NCBI GenBank assembly: GCA_003552765.1
Contig: PUOI01000473.1
Location: 1-7,594 of the forward strand
Origin: Candidatus Hydrogenedentota bacterium
Lineage (GTDB): Bacteria > Hydrogenedentota > Hydrogenedentia > Hydrogenedentales > SLHB01
DNA: 7,594 bases
Direction: 5' to 3'
In this document: piece by piece, positions 1 to 5,699 of the stretch
How the letters are laid out: every line of letters begins with the position of its first letter
Numbering within the stretch: position 1 is the first letter of the stretch
The notes under the pieces: model-generated
What the model was told of the DNA's origin: nothing
What the model saw: the letters and a program-made list of their open reading frames with translations, nothing else
Databases searched by the model: none
Made by a program: the position numbers and the translations under genes

Positions 1-39
1 GAGCAGTCCAAAGAAATGCGCGTTATCCTGTTCGATTAG
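1..39 (+). CDS. Possible C-terminal end of an upstream gene
   Basis: Frame 1 is open from the first base of the window and closes at a TAG at 37-39, giving only 12 residues ending in MRVILFD. A terminator-like inverted repeat follows about 40 bases later and a promoter for the next operon after that, which fits a gene ending here. Twelve codons are too few to identify a product or to exclude a chance open frame. If znuB or a metal regulator is linked to the operon, this would be its position. Confidence 0.3.
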   Translation, partial: EQSKEMRVILFD

Positions 40-77
40 CTGATAATTCGATGCGCAGCGTGTGGATACCCATTAGG

Positions 78-119
78 CCGGTTGGGACCTATTCGGCGGT
101 TGGCGGGGAACCGGGTTTT
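78..119 (+). terminator. Putative rho-independent terminator before the znuA-like gene
   Basis: CCGGTT at 78-83 is perfectly complementary to AACCGG at 109-114, and GTTTT follows at 115-119. The stem is short and the loop about 25 bases, though the loop is GC-rich and could fold further. The placement, after the possible end of an upstream gene and just before a promoter, is what makes the call plausible. Confidence 0.35.
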
Positions 120-120
120 A

Positions 121-149
121 TTGAAAGTGGATTCTCATTATGTTAGTAT
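121..149 (+). promoter_or_regulatory. Sigma70-type promoter of the metal-uptake operon
   Basis: TTGAAA at 121-126 matches the -35 consensus at 5 of 6 positions, and TAGTAT at 144-149 matches the -10 at 4 of 6. The spacer is exactly 17 bp. Transcription would start near 156, leaving a leader of about 45 bases before the ATG at 201. This is the most AT-rich stretch upstream of the operon. Confidence 0.55.
130..142 (-). promoter_or_regulatory. Weak candidate Fur/Zur-family operator
   Basis: Read on the minus strand, the promoter spacer contains ATAATGAGAAT, which resembles two consecutive hexamers of the GATAAT-type repeats bound by Fur-family repressors. A site between -35 and -10 would suit repression by metal, as expected for a zinc-uptake operon. 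It is not a clean palindrome and no regulator gene is visible, so this is a suggestion only. Confidence 0.2.
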
Positions 150-200
150 TCCTTTCGTATAAGAACCAGCGTCAAATGCCCGGAAAGGAACATTCGCATA

Positions 201-1142
201 ATGAATCTCCACCTTCGCTATTCCGTCCTCCCATTCGCCGCAGCGCTTATTGTTTTGCCCCTGGCTTTTCTGGGGTGCAGTGAGGGCGGCTTGCCGGGCG
301 CTTCGGACGCGCCCATCGTATATGTAAGCATCCCGCCGCAAGGGCATTTCGCGGAACGGCTCGTGGAAGATAAGGCCGAGGTCCGGGTTCTGCTGCCGCC
401 GGGGATGACCGCCGAATATTACGAACCGCGGCCTTCCGAGCTGGAGGCCTTGTCCAGCGCCAGCCTCTACGTGCGAACCCAACCGCCTTTTGAGAACAAC
501 AACTGGGATCGGATACGCCGTCTCAACCCGGACATGAAGGTAGTGGACGGAACGGAAGGCGTGGAAAAACGGCGTTTTGAACCCCGCGAGGCCGTCGCGC
601 ATGACCATGACCACAACCATGATGACCACGATCATGATCACAGCCACGGCGCGGGCGAGCCTGATCCCCACACGTGGCTCGCGCCGACCAACATGATCAC
701 GCAAGTCCGGGTTATGGGCGAGGCCATGCGGGAACTGGATCCGGATAACGCGGAATTCTACGCCGAGCGCGAGGAAGCGCTGGTGGAAGAACTCGAGCAA
801 CTCAACGAGGAACTCGCCTCCATCCTTGAACCCGTGCAAGGCGGGACCTTCTGGGTGTATCATCCCGCGTGGGGATACTTTGCGGACGCCTACGGCCTCA
901 AACAGCAGGCGATTGAACACGAGGGCAAGGATCCCGGCGTTCAGTCGCTTCGGAACCTGGTGCGCGAAGGACAGGAACAAGAGGTGGAGGTGATTTTCGT
1001 GGAAGAACAGTTCGACAGCAGGGCCGCGGAAGTCGTGGCCAGCGAGATCGGCGCGCGTGTCGAAGTTTTGGACCCGCTGGCGCGCGATTACGCCGACAAC
1101 CTGCGCGCCACCGCCCGCGCCGTCGCCGAGGCGTTGTCATGA
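201..1142 (+). CDS. znuA: Zinc/manganese-type ABC transporter substrate-binding lipoprotein (ZnuA-like)
   Basis: This is a cluster A-I (TroA/ZnuA) metal-binding protein that would capture Zn(II), or possibly Mn(II), outside the cytoplasmic membrane and deliver it to an ABC permease. The 313-residue length is normal for the family. The N-terminus is a lipoprotein signal: hydrophobic residues about 9-25, then a lipobox-like FLGC with Cys26. A His-rich acidic loop at 134-149 holds eight His in 16 residues, typical of ZnuA. Likely ligands are His157 (DPHTW), His221 (YHPAW) and Asp291 (LDPL). The usual first ligand, His of the DPHxYEP motif, is replaced: the segment reads PPGMTAEYYEP with Glu72 in the His position. 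GGAAAGGAA at 182-190 lies 10 bases before the ATG. The stop overlaps the ATPase start in ATGA, so translation is probably coupled. Zn is favoured over Mn by the His-rich loop. Confidence 0.9.
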   Translation: MNLHLRYSVLPFAAALIVLPLAFLGCSEGGLPGASDAPIVYVSIPPQGHFAERLVEDKAEVRVLLPPGMTAEYYEPRPSELEALSSASLYVRTQPPFENNNWDRIRRLNPDMKVVDGTEGVEKRRFEPREAVAHDHDHNHDDHDHDHSHGAGEPDPHTWLAPTNMITQVRVMGEAMRELDPDNAEFYAEREEALVEELEQLNEELASILEPVQGGTFWVYHPAWGYFADAYGLKQQAIEHEGKDPGVQSLRNLVREGQEQEVEVIFVEEQFDSRAAEVVASEIGARVEVLDPLARDYADNLRATARAVAEALS

Positions 1143-1873
1143 CTCAGCCCGCGGTCGAAGTTCGAGACATCTCCTTCCGGTACGGACGCAACCTTGTGCT
1201 GGATGGCGTGAATCTGGACATCCGCCACGACGATTTCATCGCCATCATCGGCCCCAACGGCGGAGGCAAAACCACCCTCCTGAAGATCATCCTTGGGCTT
1301 ATCGAACCCGCCGCGGGAACCGTTCGCGTGTTCGGGGAGCCGCCTTCCCGCACGCGCCACCGCATCGGCTACATTCCCCAGCACGCCCAGTTTGACGCGG
1401 ACTTTCCCATCACGGTCGAGCAGGTCGTGCTTATGGGGCGGCTTGGGCATACGAAGCTCGGGCGGCGTTACACCGCTCAAGACCGGGAAGCCGCCCACCG
1501 GGCGATGGCGGCGCTCGAGCTGGAACCGCTCGCCAAGCGTGAACTCTCCGCGCTTTCCGGCGGCGAACGGCAACGAACCCTGGCGGCGCGCGCGCTGGCC
1601 TCCGAGCCCGACATGCTGGCCATGGACGAGCCCACCGCCAGTGTGGACAGCCGCGTCGAGCAAAGCTTCTACGACATGCTGCGCGAACTCCACGCCCGCA
1701 TGCCCATCGTGCTCGTCAGCCACGACCTCGGATTCGTCTCCGCCTACGTGAACCGGGTGGCGTGCTTGAACCAGCGCCTCGTGGTCAGCGCGGTGGAAGA
1801 AGTGCGCGCCCACGACCTCGAGGCCATGTACGGCGCGCCCGTCAAGATGTGGTCCCACGCCTGCGAACTCTGA
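1139..1873 (+). CDS. znuC: Zinc/manganese-type ABC transporter ATP-binding protein (ZnuC-like)
   Basis: This cytoplasmic ATPase would power metal import together with the substrate-binding protein encoded just upstream. All nucleotide-binding motifs are intact in 244 residues: Walker A GPNGGGKTT at 38-46, Q-loop Gln81 (YIPQ), signature LSGGERQR at 139-146, Walker B MLAMDEP at 159-165, D-loop SVD at 168-170 and H-switch His195 (SHD). The FPITVEQVVLMGR segment after the Q-loop is characteristic of the ZnuC/MntB/TroB branch. Walker A has GGGKTT where most ABC proteins have GSGKST or GAGKST; this variant is common in metal-uptake ATPases. The ATG overlaps the upstream stop by four bases. The permease gene normally next in the operon is absent; a convergent tRNA gene follows 25 bases after the stop. 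Confidence 0.92.
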   Translation: MTQPAVEVRDISFRYGRNLVLDGVNLDIRHDDFIAIIGPNGGGKTTLLKIILGLIEPAAGTVRVFGEPPSRTRHRIGYIPQHAQFDADFPITVEQVVLMGRLGHTKLGRRYTAQDREAAHRAMAALELEPLAKRELSALSGGERQRTLAARALASEPDMLAMDEPTASVDSRVEQSFYDMLRELHARMPIVLVSHDLGFVSAYVNRVACLNQRLVVSAVEEVRAHDLEAMYGAPVKMWSHACEL

Positions 1874-1889
1874 GCACGGCCGCGAGACA

Positions 1890-1898
1890 CAAAAAAAG
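1890..1898 (-). terminator. T7 tract directly after tRNA-Arg
   Basis: On the minus strand the tRNA discriminator base is followed by C and then seven T (plus-strand A run 1891-1897). No separate hairpin lies between tRNA and T run, so if this terminates transcription the tRNA's own GC-rich T-arm and acceptor stem would act as the terminator stem. Confidence 0.4.
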
Positions 1899-1970
1899 CG
1901 CCCCGAACAGGAATCGAACCTGTATCTAATCCTTAGGAGGGACTTGTTCTATCCGTTGAACTATCGGGGC
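1899..1970 (-). tRNA. tRNA-Arg, anticodon CCT
   Basis: Read on the minus strand this folds into a complete 72-base cloverleaf. The 7-bp acceptor stem is GCCCCGA/TCGGGGC. The D stem is GTTC/GAAC with an 8-base loop containing GG and the A20-type residue used for arginine identity. The anticodon stem is AGTCC/GGATT with one G-T pair, and the loop is CTCCTAA. The T arm is ACAGG-TTCGATT-CCTGT with a 4-base variable loop. The anticodon CCT (1935-1937) reads AGG. The discriminator is G and the CCA end is not encoded. It is convergent with the znuC-like gene. tRNA-Arg(CCT) genes are often integration sites, but I see no integrase or repeated tRNA 3' end nearby. Confidence 0.95.
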
Positions 1971-1990
1971 ATGCTTCGTACTGCACCCTC

Positions 1991-2020
1991 ACTATACCCA
2001 ACACCCCGCGCGGTGTGCAA
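1991..2020 (-). promoter_or_regulatory. Promoter of tRNA-Arg
   Basis: On the minus strand, TTGCAC (2015-2020) and TATAGT (1991-1996, 5 of 6 to the -10 consensus) are separated by 18 bp. Transcription would start about 14 bases before the mature tRNA 5' end. The spacer contains an ACACC/GGTGT inverted repeat around a CG-rich centre. The rest of the roughly 120-base gap to the next gene shows nothing else I can name. Confidence 0.55.
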
Positions 2021-2092
2021 GGGATGAGTAAAACCCCCGGCCCCCGCCGCAAAACGGCGCGGATGGTTCGTGATGGGCGGAGAGTGGGGAGC

Positions 2093-3658
2093 TTAGCCTT
2101 CTCCCTGTTCGGCGGTCTTCACGGCTTGCGTTATGAACCGCTCGTCCTGGGTCATTCGAATCGCTTCCCGAGCGGACTCGTCAAGAAACCCGAGGTTGTA
2201 GAGATGGTTCAGGGTTGCGGTGAAGCTGGTGTTCAGCGCCTTCGCGGCTTCCGCCACGCCCTCTGGCGTATCGATGGGATGCTCAGCTCCCGCGATAACT
2301 TCCCGGAGCCGTGCGGGCGGCATCAGGCACATGGCGGCGAAGGCGTTTGCCCGTTGCTCAAGCTCCGGCGGCGCCCACGGTCCGCTGACCAGGGCCACGC
2401 GGGTTCCATAGGCGCGGTCGTACAAGAGATGGCACAACTCATGCGCCTTGGAATGCCGCTGCCCCGATGGAAAGCGGTAGGTGTCGTGGGCGTTGTTCAA
2501 CAGAATGGCGGGCCGGTGGTTTGGCCCTGCAAGCGCCACGCCGCGAATGCCCTGGTCATCTAATGTAATGGTCTCGTAACGCACGCCGAGCCCCTCGAGC
2601 ATGGCGTCGATATCCCCCGCGCCTCCCGGAGCGCCGTCTTCCAAGAAATCTAGCGCAAGCTCGTAGCCCTGCTCCCATGGCTTGACCCGATCGTGAAGCG
2701 GTGCGGGCCGCGCCAAACCATCCAAGGGACACGGGGGCGGCTCGGCCTCGAAAAGCCCCGCGAGGCAATCCGCCAACGTCAGCGCGTCCGTTTCCCCGAT
2801 GTCCGGAGAAACGGAGCCGAACATGAGGGCGGCGTCGCAGCTTCCCAAGACAACGGCGCCGTCCTGTGGAGTCTGGAAGACAGCCTGCGCGGCCGCGGGA
2901 TTGCGTTCGCGGACGGCGGACACCACCTTGCGCCAGCGCTCTTCCCCCGTTGGCATGTCCCCCCTTAAACCGATCAGCCACGCCAGGCGTTGTTCCCGCC
3001 GCTCTGCGTCGCACAACGCGTCCACCATTTCCCGCAACGCCGTAATCCGGCTCGATTCCGGCATGCGCTCCACCAGATAGCCGCTCGTTTCGCGGAGTAT
3101 CTCGTACAACGGCTCAGCAACCTCGTGCGGTTCGAAACGCGCGCAACCCTCGGGGGCAAGCATCCGCGCGTCTTCCAAGCCTGTAGGCGACCAAGAGATC
3201 TCCACTTCGCCCCTCCACCGGCGAAACAGTACGCTGGGCAGCAAGCCGCCATCTCGCGCGCCCTGCAAGGCATGGCGGCTCCACCAAGCGTGCCAATTTT
3301 CTTCCCAGCGACAGGCGGCCTCGTCTCCTTCCAGCCTTAGCGGAGGGAACCGGCCCGCCTCCAACGCTTCGGCGGCGTCGCGCCCTTGGTTTTCATTGGG
3401 CAAGTGCTGCTCATGCAGCAAAGCGTCCCAGTTATGGGCAATCCATTCAAGCAAGGGCAGAAGGTACCAGTGCATGGCTTCCATGGACTGGCCGGCCCGG
3501 GCATGGGCGCACAGATTCACCCCATTAACCCAGATCTGAAGTGCGCCCCATGAAACGGCCTCCTCAGGGGCCGCGCTAATCCCCTCATCCGGGTCGCGCT
3601 GAAACGCGATCTTGACGGCGAATCGTTCTCTATCGCCGCTTTCCCAATGTGCGCTCAC
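2093..3658 (-). CDS. Long ImmA/IrrE-family (COG2856/DUF955) metallopeptidase with unrecognised N-terminal region
   Basis: The C-terminal part is an ImmA/IrrE-type zinc peptidase domain, about residues 349-470. It has HELCH at 406-410 (two zinc ligands and the catalytic Glu), Glu434 in the downstream ExxANxFA helix as likely third ligand, and the family's LMP at 445-447. Such peptidases cleave or inactivate repressors, as ImmA does to ImmR and IrrE to DdrO, in phage/ICE control, radiation response and toxin-antitoxin-like pairs. The first 345 residues match nothing I recognise. They are Trp-rich near the start (WGALQIWVNGVNL at 37-49, then a WYLLPLLEW helix) and could be a sensor or substrate-binding part. 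Start choice: a TTG exists at 3673, but the GTG at 3658 overlaps the upstream gene's TGA (GTGA) and has GGGAG 8 bases before it, giving 521 residues. No transmembrane segment or signal peptide is visible, so it is probably cytoplasmic. Confidence 0.8.
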   Translation of the reverse strand: MSAHWESGDRERFAVKIAFQRDPDEGISAAPEEAVSWGALQIWVNGVNLCAHARAGQSMEAMHWYLLPLLEWIAHNWDALLHEQHLPNENQGRDAAEALEAGRFPPLRLEGDEAACRWEENWHAWWSRHALQGARDGGLLPSVLFRRWRGEVEISWSPTGLEDARMLAPEGCARFEPHEVAEPLYEILRETSGYLVERMPESSRITALREMVDALCDAERREQRLAWLIGLRGDMPTGEERWRKVVSAVRERNPAAAQAVFQTPQDGAVVLGSCDAALMFGSVSPDIGETDALTLADCLAGLFEAEPPPCPLDGLARPAPLHDRVKPWEQGYELALDFLEDGAPGGAGDIDAMLEGLGVRYETITLDDQGIRGVALAGPNHRPAILLNNAHDTYRFPSGQRHSKAHELCHLLYDRAYGTRVALVSGPWAPPELEQRANAFAAMCLMPPARLREVIAGAEHPIDTPEGVAEAAKALNTSFTATLNHLYNLGFLDESAREAIRMTQDERFITQAVKTAEQGEG

Positions 3659-3954
3659 GTCCCTGTCTCCCAATGCTGTCGGTACACAGATCGACGGCTC
3701 ACGGCGCCAGTATCAATCCACTGCCTTCGGATTTCGGGCGGCACTTCCCGCCAGCCCACCGGCCACCCATGCCAGTGTCCCGAAGCGTGCTCCTTGGCGC
3801 AGTACGCCCGCTCTCCATCCGTCGCGTACCGTTTTGTCCCATGCAAAACACTATCCTTCAAGAGCGTGTGAGGATCCACGGACTTCGGGCACAACGAGCC
3901 GGTCCGCCCACGCTGCCAAGGTTCCTTATGTTTGGGGTTCGGTTCGTATATCAT
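3655..3954 (-). CDS. Small Cys/His-containing protein, partner of the ImmA/IrrE-like peptidase
   Basis: This 99-residue protein lies directly upstream of the peptidase gene and shares a 4-base GTGA overlap with it. I do not recognise the family by name, but the composition looks like a folded conserved protein rather than a chance frame. It contains GSLCP (Cys22), KRYATDGERAYC (Cys52), then HxxxHxH (His56, His60, His62), PVGWREVP and a basic C-terminus ending near RQHWE. The Cys and His residues could form a metal site. It has no helix-turn-helix that I can see, unlike the usual Xre-type partners of ImmA/IrrE proteins. The ATG at 3954 is preceded by AAAGG with 8-base spacing; a GTG one codon earlier (3957) is possible. 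It could be the peptidase's regulator, substrate or activator; this is inferred only from linkage. Confidence 0.6.
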   Translation of the reverse strand: MIYEPNPKHKEPWQRGRTGSLCPKSVDPHTLLKDSVLHGTKRYATDGERAYCAKEHASGHWHGWPVGWREVPPEIRRQWIDTGAVSRRSVYRQHWETGT

Positions 3955-3955
3955 C

Positions 3956-3972
3956 ACTACAACCTTTGTAGT
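3956..3972. promoter_or_regulatory. Perfect 7-bp dyad over the translation start of the small gene
   Basis: ACTACAA-CCT-TTGTAGT is a perfect inverted repeat with a 3-base centre. In the minus-strand transcript it is ACUACAA-AGG-UUGUAGU, so the Shine-Dalgarno AAAGG falls in the end of the 5' arm and the loop, 8 bases before the ATG. As DNA it resembles an operator (TACA/TGTA half-sites as in BlaI/MecI/CopY sites but with wider spacing); as RNA it could be a hairpin presenting or hiding the ribosome site. Confidence 0.45.
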
Positions 3973-4009
3973 TTCTCCGGCGGGAACAAGTGTAACATCA
4001 AGTCGTTTG

Positions 4010-4133
4010 GCGGCGCATGCTCAGTCCGCAAGATTCGCGCCGCCGGTGGCCAGTGTTTCGGCGAGTTCCAGGGCGCCGATGGGCCATAGGCGTTCGGGAC
4101 GCGGACGCTTGACGCGGGGATTATCGGCGCTGG
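4010..4133 (-). repeat. 124-base direct repeat, copy 1
   Basis: This segment aligns without gaps to 7415-7538 with 8 mismatches by hand count, in the same orientation. In both copies the minus strand encodes the same 36-residue protein tail (SADNPRVKRPRPERLWP then GALELA and a TGA stop), followed by 11 further conserved bases after the stop. Outside these limits the two copies have nothing in common. The mismatches mix silent and replacement changes (Ile/Thr, Glu/Lys, Leu/Pro), so neither copy is obviously under strict protein-level constraint. Confidence 0.9.
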
Positions 4134-4155
4134 TGTTGGTTTTCTCACCGGCCAT
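4021..4155 (-). pseudogene. Detached C-terminal tail of a gene, 44-codon open frame
   Basis: The repeat's 36-codon tail is here preceded by only eight unrelated codons (MAGEKTNT), with an in-frame TGA immediately before the ATG at 4155. In the other copy the same tail belongs to a longer gene that runs off the window. The simplest reading is a gene remnant created by duplication; a genuine 44-residue protein is possible but no clear Shine-Dalgarno precedes the ATG. Confidence 0.5.
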
Positions 4156-4223
4156 TCACACTCGCCATGAGACTGTCGCGCCAAACCAGTACTCGGTCAG
4201 CACAAGACCCGTGGACAACGCAG

Positions 4224-4262
4224 CAACGCCCGGCTTTCCCAGGTGGGAAAAACCGGGCGTTG
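4224..4262. terminator. Strong hairpin downstream of the LamG protein gene
   Basis: CAACGCCCGG (4224-4233) pairs perfectly with CCGGGCGTTG (4253-4262). Inside, TTTCCC (4235-4240) pairs with GGGAAA (4245-4250) around an AGGT loop, with a 1/2-base bulge between the stems. It lies about 60 bases after the minus-strand stop at 4320, where a terminator is expected. There is no clear T tract on either side, so it may instead be an mRNA-stabilising hairpin. A second small palindrome, CCGCGC-GT-GCGCGG, sits at 4277-4290 between this hairpin and the gene. The rest of the gap 4156-4319 shows no gene. Confidence 0.55.
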
Positions 4263-4319
4263 ACATTTATGCAATACCGCGCGTGCGCGGGACGCAGGGA
4301 GGCTAATTCAGCGCCTTCC

Positions 4320-5489
4320 TTAACGGCGTTTGCGCCGGACGCTGGCCGCGCCGGAAAACACAAGGAGACCGCCCGCGGCCGCCAAGCCCGCCAGGCCGGC
4401 CGCGGGAGCTTGGGCTTCAAAGACCCGGACGAGAATGTCGAACTCCACGGGCTGGTCCAGATCAGGATGGTTCACCACAACGGTATACGTCCCCGCCTGC
4501 TCCACCAAAGCGTCGTCGATGAACAAGCCAGCGCTTGTCTCCCCATCGAGTTCCTCGCCGTCGAAGTACCACTGAAAAGTGGCATCGGCTTCGTAGTCTT
4601 CGTGCAGCAGCACGGGCCCCAGTTCGCCGCTCCCGCCCGGTGATATGGATACACGGGGAGATGGGGGCATCTCAACAATCTGATGAGTGAACGGTAGGGC
4701 ATCCACCTCCACCCACTCGGCGCCGGTAATCGTTCCGTTATTCCCGCGCCCGGACAGATCGTTCACGCTCGTACCGTCTCCCTCGTCAAGCGGCCAATAG
4801 AGAAGCAGTCCGTTCTCGTCTCCAGTAAGTCTACTGTCTATGGCGCTCGCGATCTCGGCCTGTGAGCGCGCGACTTCCCACAAGCGCACATCCGACATCA
4901 TCCCAACAAAACCTCGAGCCCCGGTGGAGTAGGCACTGCTCGTGCTAGAAAGGAAGAACTTGTTGTTGACGGCGTCAAAGGTGTCATCGGTCTCATACTG
5001 AGCCACCTCTTCTCCGTTAACGTACGTTACCACGGTGCCGTTATCGAAAACGCCAGCGAGATGCACCCATTGATCATCATATCCTCGCGCATCGTATTCG
5101 TCGCCGGGAGTCGCGCCGTTGACCCGCAACCCTATGTCGTTGCCGCCGCTTTGCCGGTGGAAACCCCACAGGAAGTCGTCGCCGCTTGTCGAGCCCGTAC
5201 CGCTGGTGACCCCGGCAATATTCCGCCAGCTGCCGCCATCCCACCATTGCGAATCCGTGTAGATCCACATCTCGAGGGTCGCCTCACTGGCGTCATCAAG
5301 CAACCCCGAGGTTGTGGACTCCACCCATTCGTTTTGCGCATCGTCAAACCGGAGTGCCGGCGTCTGAGCCTCCAACACGCCACCGGCTAGAAACACCGCA
5401 ACCCCTAGAACAAGAACGGTCAAATCAGCTCTCGTTCTCCCAAGACTTGTCAACCCGCCCAAACAGTTTCGCATTCCACGGTCCTTCAT
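4320..5489 (-). CDS. Secreted LamG-domain and Ig-like protein with PEP-CTERM-like sorting tail
   Basis: This 389-residue protein has a signal peptide with hydrophobic core about 23-39 and a probable cut after LEA at 41. Residues about 45-262 form a LamG/concanavalin-like jelly roll: WVHLAGVFDNGTVVTYVNG at 141-159, MMSDVRLWEVARS at 197-209, and the closing YWPLDEGDGT with GNNGT. Such domains bind carbohydrates or matrix. About 280-356 resembles a bacterial Ig-like domain (FQWYFDGEEL, then AGTYTVVV). The end is tripartite like exosortase/archaeosortase tails: APAAG at 361-365, a hydrophobic stretch, then RRKRR at the terminus. The ATG at 5489 is chosen over an upstream TTG at 5510 because AGGAGG at 5498-5503 lies 8 bases before it. 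It follows the pilin-like gene on the same strand after a structured 210-base gap. Function is probably at the cell surface; the ligand is unknown. Confidence 0.85.
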   Translation of the reverse strand: MKDRGMRNCLGGLTSLGRTRADLTVLVLGVAVFLAGGVLEAQTPALRFDDAQNEWVESTTSGLLDDASEATLEMWIYTDSQWWDGGSWRNIAGVTSGTGSTSGDDFLWGFHRQSGGNDIGLRVNGATPGDEYDARGYDDQWVHLAGVFDNGTVVTYVNGEEVAQYETDDTFDAVNNKFFLSSTSSAYSTGARGFVGMMSDVRLWEVARSQAEIASAIDSRLTGDENGLLLYWPLDEGDGTSVNDLSGRGNNGTITGAEWVEVDALPFTHQIVEMPPSPRVSISPGGSGELGPVLLHEDYEADATFQWYFDGEELDGETSAGLFIDDALVEQAGTYTVVVNHPDLDQPVEFDILVRVFEAQAPAAGLAGLAAAGGLLVFSGAASVRRKRR

Positions 5490-5575
5490 CTCTAAGTCCT
5501 CCTTCTCCAACGTTGTCTTTCAAATCAAACACGTGTTGCTCGGTTCCAAGGGTTGGCAAGACCATCCTCCAGCCC

Positions 5576-5638
5576 TTTCACGACATAAGCTGAGGCTCCC
5601 TTCCCAACTATCTCTCCGCCTCAAACGCAGTCGTGAAA
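5576..5638. promoter_or_regulatory. Two-tier inverted repeat in the leader of the LamG gene
   Basis: TTTCACGAC (5576-5584) pairs perfectly with GTCGTGAAA (5630-5638), and inside it TGAGGC (5591-5596) pairs with GCCTCA (5618-5623). A symmetrical 6/6 internal loop separates the stems and a 21-base loop closes the structure; on the minus-strand RNA that loop is purine-rich. It lies about 90 bases upstream of the LamG start codon. It could be a leader RNA element or an mRNA processing site between the pilin and LamG genes. I cannot assign it to a known RNA family. Confidence 0.45.
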
Positions 5639-5646
5639 TCACCATG

Positions 5647-5681
5647 GGTGTGGTTGCCCGCCTCTTTGGGGCAACCACACC
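5647..5681 (-). terminator. Perfect 13-bp hairpin after the prepilin gene
   Basis: GGTGTGGTTGCCC (5647-5659) and GGGCAACCACACC (5669-5681) are perfectly complementary with a 9-base loop, beginning 18 bases after the prepilin stop codon. Its position suits a terminator or a 3'-end stabiliser. No U tract follows, so read-through into the downstream LamG gene is possible, with this hairpin setting the ratio of the two transcripts. Confidence 0.6.
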
Positions 5682-5699
5682 TTCCGTTGAGCTGTTGGC

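Noticed and set aside
138..980. 280-codon open frame on the minus strand
   Set aside because: It is antisense to the znuA-like gene; its Ile/Val/Met-rich run is simply the complement of the His-rich loop codons, and it has no recognisable domain.
1088..1858. 256-codon open frame on the minus strand
   Set aside because: It is antisense to the znuC-like ATPase, whose motifs are complete and in frame on the plus strand.
2015..2563. 182-codon open frame on the plus strand
   Set aside because: It is antisense to the HELCH-containing peptidase domain and begins in the tRNA promoter region; GC-rich DNA favours such shadows.
3658..3673. TTG at 3673 as start of the peptidase gene
   Set aside because: The GTG at 3658 has a GGGAG 8 bases upstream and forms a GTGA overlap with the preceding stop, while the TTG has no Shine-Dalgarno.
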